64,000 nucleotides of DNA from Punica granatum (Eukaryota > Streptophyta > Magnoliopsida > Myrtales > Lythraceae). The DNA is taken from NCBI RefSeq assembly GCF_007655135.1, contig NC_045127.1, positions 16,773,699-16,837,698 on the forward strand, read 5' to 3'. Of this stretch, positions 56,842-64,000 are shown piece by piece (position 1 is the stretch's first letter; each line of letters begins with the position of its first letter). The notes beneath the pieces were generated by a model. It saw only the letters and a program-made list of their open reading frames with translations. It was not told where the DNA came from and made no database searches. Position numbers and translations under genes: made by a program.

Positions 56842-59727
56842 ATAAATAAATAAATAAAAAATTTCGGGCAGGCCTGGCAGGGCCGGGCAGCCCTCGTCGG
56901 CTGCCCGTGATCCCAGCTGGCCCTTAAAAAAATATATATATATCCGAGCAGGCCGAGCAGGGCCGGGCAGCGCTCACCGGCTGCCCGTGATCCTCGTCGG
57001 CCCCGGAGATCCCAAATCGCGAATATCCGCGATTTCCCCCAAAATCGGCCGAAATCTTAACGAAAAATGGGAAGAAATTGCAATTAAATGGACGGAAATA
57101 CAATTCGGATGGGGGCAAACAGAACCCAGTGAGAGAAAACGGGAAATTTGCTCTCGTTTTGGGGAATTTGGAAATCGGTCGAATTCGGAATTATCGCCGA
57201 AAAATCGCAAAATCTTCCCCGATCCCGACCGTTTTAACCCCGGTGAGGTCCAGATCGACCACGGCGAAGCGTCGGCGGTGTCCAGAACCATCACCGGCAT
57301 CCTTTCAAGCCCTCACCGCGCGCGTCCAGGGGCGAGAACCGCCGTCCATAGCGTCGTCACCGCCGTTCACGGCGATCCCGACCGCCCGTCGGCTAACAGG
57401 CTTCGACCCATTTTTGCTTTGCAAGTCCAGCCCAAGTCCATTCGACCCAACGCGCCTAGTCCGGTCCAGCTCTCTTCCGGGCGGTTTCTCCTTCGGGCGG
57501 GTCCAATCCGACCCGATTCGCTCGGCGATTTTTTTTATTTATAGAATCATCCCTCAACTTTTCGGGCTAGGTAAATTCTCGACTTAGTGGCATGATTAGG
57601 GCTCTTTTCCCGAATATTATTGCTTGCTTGATGGATATGATGTGAAATGAGCATTCTTGGGTCGCGTGGGTGATCGGATTTGTCCAGAACTCGATTTTAC
57701 GAACTTTCTGTTTTGTCACATTTTAGTCCAGAGGACGCATTTTATTTTTATTTCAGATCTATCCTGAACTCTAAAATGATTTTCAATCAAGTCCCGGTCA
57801 CTTTACTATTTTCCAATCAGTCCTTGGATTTTCCAGAATTTTTCTAAACATCCCAAAGAACTTTTCAAATTGTTTCAGTTTAGTCCTGGGACCATTTTTC
57901 ACCCTTTTCAGGCCTGCCCCGAATTTCAAAAATTCTTTTCAATCAAGTCCCAGTCATTTTACTATTTTCCAATCAGCCCTTGAATCCCTAGAATTTTTCA
58001 AACATCCAAAGTAACTTTCCAAGTTGTTTCAGTTTAGTCCTGGGGTCTTTTTTTTTCAGATCAGTTCAGATTTTTAAATTCGTTTCAAACAAGTCCTGGG
58101 ACATTTTCAGTAATTTTTACACAGTCCCCAATTTTTTCAGAATTTTCAAATCGGTCCCCGAAACTTCATCCGAATTTTCAAATTAGTCCCTGCTTTTTTT
58201 AAATCGTTCAATTCAGTCCCCTGGTCATTTTCTAAAAATATCCGACCCTTTCCTACTTGGATCACCCACCGACAATGTATGTGCCCCATTTAAATATTTT
58301 ATTTTTGTAATTATATGTATACTACGTGACAATGTCGGAAATTAGAGTTTATCGGGCGGTCAACTAATGGCTATCTTGACGACTCGAAATCCGTAGACTA
58401 AAGTATTCGGCAAATTTCTAATTAACCTAAAATTCTACATACGGGATAATCGGGACGTTAAATTTGGTTAAATTAAATCACTTGACTCTTTTAAATGAAT
58501 TGCACGAACCGATTAATAATCTGTAATCGCGTCGATAGTTCAAGAACTGTTAGTCACTCCCTTTTTAAATTCACAATTTCAAAAGCATTGAGGTACATGC
58601 TACGTAATCTTGATTTTTCATACACACACTTATTTTTCGATTCAAGGGACATGACTATCGGTTCTTGTCCTGCCGTCACTCTAGTATAGGTTTGTGTTTA
58701 GAACGGGTTAAAACATGGAAGAACAGATTAATCTCAAATTCAGCCTAAATCAAACCTGGGCAATAGTCAAATAGAGGGTTAGGTTTTGGGTTTTAGGTGA
58801 AAATACTCTTAATCTGTAAAAGCCATATTGTCACGATACAGAGTAACTTAAAAATAACCCACACATTCAAGACTTGACTATGGACATCATGTCTGTCGAG
58901 TCCGTTAAAATGATGTCGAATGCTACATGCCATATCTATCACTCCTTTTGTTTGTTTTAAGGTAGGATTTGTATGCCAAAATATCTCGGTTAATAATCAG
59001 TTAATTCATGTAAATTCGGCGATAACAAAACCCCGTTGTTTGTTTATTTGAGCTTGCTTGTTACATTTTTACAATTATTTGTTATGCGGATCGAGCCCGA
59101 TACTTTAGGACACGATTCACAATGGGTCCAATGCCTCTAACCGTCGATCACGGGGTCCAATGCCCCCATACACCGAGTGCGCATTTAATTTAATTTTCCG
59201 TCTTTTCCAAAACCATACGGTGAGCATGAGTGAAATAATGGCCGAACGCGATCCGACCGGGATTCAGTCATTGTAATTTGTCTTTTATTTGAGATAAGGT
59301 TTTATATTATACATATATTCATGTAAAAATCCCGGTCGGAGAGTGGATGGTCAGAGTGTTTCTTCGAATTTACGGTGTCAAAACGCATAAGATGAGTGGA
59401 ACTTAATTATGCGGTAATTAAATTAAAATGGCAACCTAGACAAGCTAGAGTACCGAATGGGCGTGTGGGATATAGGCCCACAAGTAATAGAACCCCCGAA
59501 TTCGGAATTTTTGGTTCCGTACAGACCATTGCCTTAGCATTTTAGGTGTACCCCGTACCCCTAGACCCAGGTAACTTGCCGGCCCTCGACCTTCGGGTCG
59601 TAATATGGCAAGTGACGACTCCTTCTCACGTGCGTCCGTCGTGCTTCCCCGGGAAGGTGGACACTCCCAAACCGCGTTGCATACGCGCGCGCGCGTGCCC
59701 CGACGAGACGAAATTCGGGTGCGCACA
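56732..59727 (+). repeat. 3' LTR of the 18-kb element (2996 bp)
   Basis: It starts TGTCAGTACCCAATTTCGG and ends GTGCGCACA. It matches the 5' LTR along its length with many substitutions and indels; the 110-bp length difference is mostly deletions in the 5' copy. The insertion is clearly older than the Copia element. The AGTCC-type repeat is at about 57710-58240. Confidence 0.93.
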
Positions 59728-59732
59728 TCGGG

Positions 59733-61050
59733 AAAACCCTAACCCGAATCCTAACCCTAACCTTAATCCTGAGCAAGAGGAATCTGGCGAGGAGTTAGAG
59801 GGAGAGAATATTTTGCGGATATCCCATGTAGGCAGCAAAGGGGTCCTATCGAAGATGACAGGAGGCGTCCTATCGAGGATGACAGGAGACGTTGGGAGTC
59901 TGGGATACGAACTGAAATTCCAGAATTTCATGGCAGCCTTAAGCCAAAGGAGTTTCTTGATTGGCTGGCCACAGTCGATGAGATCTTGGAATTTAAAGGA
60001 GTGCCCGAAGATAAACGTGTACTGCTGGTGGCAATCAGATTGAGAGACAGAGCCACGGCATGGTGGTAGCAGGTCAAATTAATCAAAAGCAGATTGGGCA
60101 AGTCGAAAATTGTGACATGGGAGAAGATGAAGAAGCACTTGTGAGCCAATTTTATGCCATATAATTTTCAGAGATTGATGTACCAGCGACTGCAAAACTT
60201 ACGGCAAGGAACTCGAACGGTGGATGAATATACCACGGAGTTTTTTCAACTTATAGTCCGGAATGAGGTACATGAGACTGAAGATCAATTGGTGACGAGG
60301 TATATTGGAGGGTTGCGGGTGCAGATTCAAGACACCGTTAATATGTTTGATCAACCCAGTGTCTCAGCAGCACATCAAAGGGCTCTACAAGTTGAAAAGC
60401 AGTTCCGACACAACAGTAATTTCGAGAATTCCTCCTGTATAGAAAGCAGTAGTGGTGCGAGTCGTTCTAGAGGTGGAGGTGGTAGAAGCAGAGTGAACCG
60501 TCTTGGAGAGGGAGCCAACAAAAATACTGCTAACACAAACCAGTCAATTAGACCAACGGGTAGTGAAATGAAATGCTTTAGATATGGCGAAGTTGGTCAC
60601 AGGCAGTTCGAGTGTAGAAAGGCCACTGGAAAAAAGACATTCTTTGTTGATATGGAGGAAGGCGAAGAAGAGGATGTGGAGGAAACCGAAGATCTTGTAT
60701 TTGATAGTGAGGAAGTCGTTGACGAGGAAGCAGTGACTGGAGACACAGGAACGGCACTGGTTGTTAGGCGTTCATGCTTGACGCCTAAGGTTGCTGACGA
60801 CAATTGGCTGAGGCACAATATTTTCCATTCCACGTGCACTATCCGCGGAAAGGTGTGTCGTTTTGTTATTGATGCTGGTAGCTGTGAGAATATTGTCTCT
60901 GTAGAGATAATGCAGAAATTGGGCCTCAAGACGGAGAAACATCCTAAGCCTTATAAACTGGCATGGCTGAAAAAACAGGGGGAGGTTAATGTATCAGAAT
61001 GTGCATCGGTTTCTTTCTCTATTGGCTTGAAATATAAAGATGCTATGTAG
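59733..61050 (+). pseudogene. Old Gypsy gag (rest) and protease, broken
   Basis: The frame continues from 41730 with ENPNPNPNPNLNPEQEESGE, then shifts near 59830. The Gag core has LDWLATVDEILEFKGVPEDK (about 59960-60020) with stops near 60068 and 60139. From 60154 the frame is open: YQRLQNLRQGTRTVDEYTTE, then a zinc knuckle CFRYGEVGHRQFEC in which the second Cys is Tyr. The protease site is FVIDAGSCENIVS, with DAGS instead of DSG. A TAG at 61048 ends this part. It belongs to a Gypsy family unrelated to the Tat element. Confidence 0.8.
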
Positions 61051-63000
61051 TGTGATGTGGTGGCAATGGATGCATGTCATTTATTGTTGGGGAGGCATTG
61101 GCAGTATGACCGTCGTGTAGCTCATGACGGGCGAACTAATTCATATAGTTTCATGTTTGAGAATGTGAAAATTGTGCTAGTGCCAAGCAGAGAGATGGAG
61201 AAACCAACATCTATGGGTGGAGAAACGAAGCTCTTGTCATTGGCGAGGTTCGAAGAAGAGGTAGACAAGTCACAGCTAGTTTATATGCTAATCGGAAAAG
61301 AAGTGGCTGCAGAAGTGTCAATCCCAATTGCAGCCGCACTCGTAGTGGCTGAGTTTGTGGACATATTTCCCGATGAGCTTCCCGATGGTTTACCACCCTT
61401 GCATGATATTCAACACCGAATTGACCTGGAGCCAGGAGCGGCGCTGTCAAATAGACCCCATTACAGGATGAGTCCTGGGGAGCATGAGGAGTTGCGGAGG
61501 CAGGTTGAGGAGTTGCTGGCCAAGGGACATATCCGTGAAAGCCTGAGTCCCTGCGCAGTTCCGGCCTTGCTTACACCTAAGAAGGATGGCTTGTGGCGCA
61601 TGTGTGTGGATAGTCGAGCCATTAATAAAATTACGGTGCGATACATATTTCCAATTCCACGATTGGATGATTTGCTCGATCAAGTCAGCGATGCAATGGT
61701 GTTTACGAAACTGGATTTGAAGAGTGGATACCATCAGATCCGTATAAGGCCCGGCGACGAGTGGAAAACAGCTTTCAAGACACACGAAGGGTTGTAAGAG
61801 TGGATGGTGATGCCTTTTGGTCTATCTAACGCACCAAGCACTTTTATGCGTGTGATGAACCAGGCCTTGCGACCATTCATCGGCAAGTGTGTTGTCGTTT
61901 TATTTTGATGATATTTTGATTTATAGTGCTAACAAAACAGAGCATCTCCAGCATTTGCGGGCAGTTCTGTGTGTGCTTCGCAGGGAGAAATTCTATGCGG
62001 CCCTTAAAAAATGTGTATTCATGGCATCAAAGGTCTTATTCCTTGGGTATGTGGTCTCCGACGAAGGACTGAAGGTAGATGGTCCAAGATCGAAGTGGTG
62101 AAGCAATGGTCGCAGCCAAGGACACTTACTGAAGTTCACAGCTTCCATGGATTTGTTTCCTTCTATAGGCATTTCATCCCTCACTTCAGTACAATTATGG
62201 CGCCTATAACAGATTGCATGAAGGGTGGAAAGTTCATATGGACGGAGGAAGCGGAGAAGGTATTCCAGCTTATCAAGATGCGTCTTACGACTGCCCCAAT
62301 ATTAGTCTTGCCTGATTTTACTCAGCCCTTTGAGTTACATTGTGATGCTTCTAAAGTGGGCATTGGAGCAGTTTTGAGCCAAAACAACAGGCATGTTGCA
62401 TATTTTAGTGAGAAGTTATTTGAGGCTAAGTTAAAGTACAACACCTATGATGTGGAGTTCTATGCGGTGGTACAAGCAGTCAAACATTGGCGGCATTATT
62501 TGTCTTATCAGGAGTTCGTGCTTTATACTGACCACGAGACGTTAAAACACATTCACCGCCAAGATAAGGTGTCCCCACGGCATGCCTCATGGATTGCTTA
62601 TTTACAGGGTTTTACCTTCGTAGTGAAACACAAGTCGGGGGTGACAAATCGGGTGGCTGACGCATTGAGCCGCATGAGCAATTTCTTGGTCAGCTTGCGT
62701 ATAGAGGTACCTGGTTTTGATTGTTTTCGTGATTTGCTTGAGAGTGATCCTTATTTCTCTAATGTTTTGGGGAAAATTCGTGCTGGAGAGAAATCAAAAT
62801 TTTTGTTGTTTGATGGGTTTTTGTTCAAGGGCAACCCATTGTGTATCCCAGATTGCAGCCTCCGTTTGAAGATTATTAAGGAGTTGCATGGAGAGGGCCA
62901 TACTGGGCAAGATCGAATGTTACTATTAGTGCAAGGCTCGTATTTTTGGCTGACCATGGCATAAGGAGGTAGAGAAGTACATGCAAAGGTGTCGGGTCTG
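61051..63000 (+). pseudogene. Old Gypsy reverse transcriptase and RNase H, broken
   Basis: RT blocks are [50 protein letters not shown], a TAA at 61795, [20 protein letters not shown] and the active site YFDDILIYS near 61900, after a frameshift. A second frameshift near 62080 leads into 62011-62964 with GFVSFYRHFIPHFSTIMAPI, RNase H (FELHCDASKVGIGAVL, DHETLKHIH, VADALSRM) and the start of the integrase zinc region (ELHGEGHTGQDRM). Multiple breaks mark a long-dead element. Confidence 0.85.
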
Positions 63001-64000
63001 CAACGTGTCCAATGGGACGACTACCAATGCTGGGTTGTATATGCCGTTACCAATTCCAGCGCGGCCTTGGGAGGATGTTAACATGGATTTTGTGTTGGGT
63101 TTACCGTAAACACAGCGTGGTAATGATTCTATCTATGTTGTTGTTGATCGATTTTCTAAGATGGTGCATTTTATTCCTTGCAAGAAGACAACATATGCTA
63201 TTCGAGTGGCTCAGTTGTACTTTCGCGAGGTGTATCGTCTTCATTGATTACCGAAGTCCATTGTTTCTGATCGGGATACCCGGTTCCTTAGCCACTTTTG
63301 GCGAAGTTTATGGAAGATGGTGGATACACAACTACAATTCAGCAGTGCTTATCATCCCCAAACTGATGGGCAAATTGAGCTCATGAATCGGTCCCTGGGT
63401 AACTTGTTGCAAAGTCTGGTAGGGGAGCATGTGAAGAGCTGGGACCTCAAGTTGTGCAAAGCGAAGTTCGCCCATAATCACGCAGTCAATTGTAGCACGG
63501 GTTTTACCCCTTTCCAAGTTATGTATGATGTTGTTCCCAAGGGTCCTTTGGATTTAATTCCTTCGCCTAACCGATCTAAAGTTCATGGTAAGCCAGCAGA
63601 TTTTGTGGATAACTTGTGAGAGATCCATCAAGCAGTGTATGATCACTTGACAGCAGCTAACGCCAGGTATAAGCAAGCTGCGGATAAGAAGCGCCGTTCT
63701 GTGGAATTCGAAGTGGGTGATTTTGTGCGGGCTATTCTTACTAAGAATCGATATCCTGCTGAGGAATACAACAAGCTTTTAGCAAGGAAGATTGGGTCGG
63801 TGGAGGTCATAGAGAAGATCAATCCGAATGCCTATCGGCTTAAGCTTCCTAGTCACATTCACACTGCTGATGTGTTTAATGTGAAGCACCCGATTCTTTA
63901 CATAGGTGACAGTTCGGATGATGACGATTCGATGACGAATTCTCTCCACTCAGGGGAGAATGATGTGGTAGAAGAAGCGGCAAGTCGGTACCTGGAGAAA
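63001..64000 (+). pseudogene. Old Gypsy integrase and pol C-terminus (runs off the right edge)
   Basis: Integrase blocks are spread over frames: [16 protein letters not shown] near 63140, KSIVSDRDTRFLSHFW near 63255 and SSAYHPQTDGQIELMNRSL near 63345, with stops near 63108, 63245 and 63618. The C-terminal part (VEFEVGDFVRAILTKNRYPA, LPSHIHTADVFNVKH) is readable to NDVVEEAASRYLEK at the edge. No chromodomain is recognised. The 3' LTR must lie outside the window. Confidence 0.82.

Larger units (their letters stand above)
41731..59727 (+). mobile_element. Tat/Ogre-like Gypsy element, 18.0 kb
   Basis: It is bounded by TGTCAGCACCC at 41731 and GTGCGCACA ending at 59727, with TCGGG duplicated on both sides (41726-41730 and 59728-59732). 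LTRs are 2.9-3.0 kb. The interior holds a tRNA-Arg-type primer site, an extra ORF before gag, gag, protease, a probable intron, RT, RNase H, a second RNase H, integrase, a hairpin array, a 29-bp minisatellite and a polypurine tract. The extra ORF, intron, second RNase H and 3' tandem repeat are the marks of the Tat/Ogre group. Several stops and frameshifts show this copy is dead. Confidence 0.92.

Noticed and set aside
59738..59772. CCCTAA-like repeats resembling plant telomere sequence
   Set aside because: They are irregular and in frame with the gag of the old Gypsy element, where they encode an Asn-Pro repeat. The same frame continues from 41730.
1..64000. tRNA or rRNA genes
   Set aside because: I saw no cloverleaf with A and B boxes and no rRNA wording; the tRNA-like matches are only primer sites of retroelements.

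Overview
The window reads as nuclear DNA of a flowering plant. It has an intron-containing EARLY FLOWERING 3 (ELF3) gene, Tourist-type MITEs, a Copia element, and Gypsy elements of the Tat/Ogre type. The wording of the large Gypsy element recalls repeat proteins of pomegranate (Myrtales), but that is memory only and no search was run.

Layout. From 1 to 8.6 kb lies a possible first exon (minus strand, 929-986), old repeats including a decayed Tat-type LTR piece at 3.1-3.9 kb, and AT- or CT-rich DNA. ELF3 lies on the minus strand at 8606-12603 in five coding exons and encodes about 601 residues. A nearly intact, young Copia element (13927-19737, minus strand, TSD AGTTT) sits about 1.3 kb upstream of the ELF3 start. 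From 20 to 28.8 kb lie a 518-bp tandem duplication, AT-rich DNA, a scrambled gene fragment, a long hairpin at 26430-26523, and nested Tourist-like MITEs, one of which carries a broken calmodulin-like (CML) gene.

From about 28.8 kb to the end is one nest. An old, badly broken Gypsy element (5' LTR from about 28846, gag at 41571 and 59733, pol to the window end) was hit twice. A 12.3-kb element with 3.5-kb LTRs and no pol (29165-41504, minus strand, TSD AACAT) entered its LTR. An 18.0-kb Tat/Ogre-like element (41731-59727, plus strand, TSD TCGGG) entered its gag. The two inserts share leader, primer site, polypurine tract, much of the LTR, and the layout of the 3' untranslated region, so they look like a parasite and a potential helper family lying 226 bp apart.

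The most interesting signals are in this pair. First, a 169-nt intron is predicted between protease and reverse transcriptase, and removing it restores the frame exactly. Second, a tandem series of RNA hairpins follows integrase; the stems are kept by compensatory and G-U changes and each is followed by a GCAAAA tail, and the pol-less element has related hairpins. Third, both carry a roughly 29-bp minisatellite beside the polypurine tract, with different sequence but the same small palindrome position. Fourth, the LTR ends form an extended inverted repeat.
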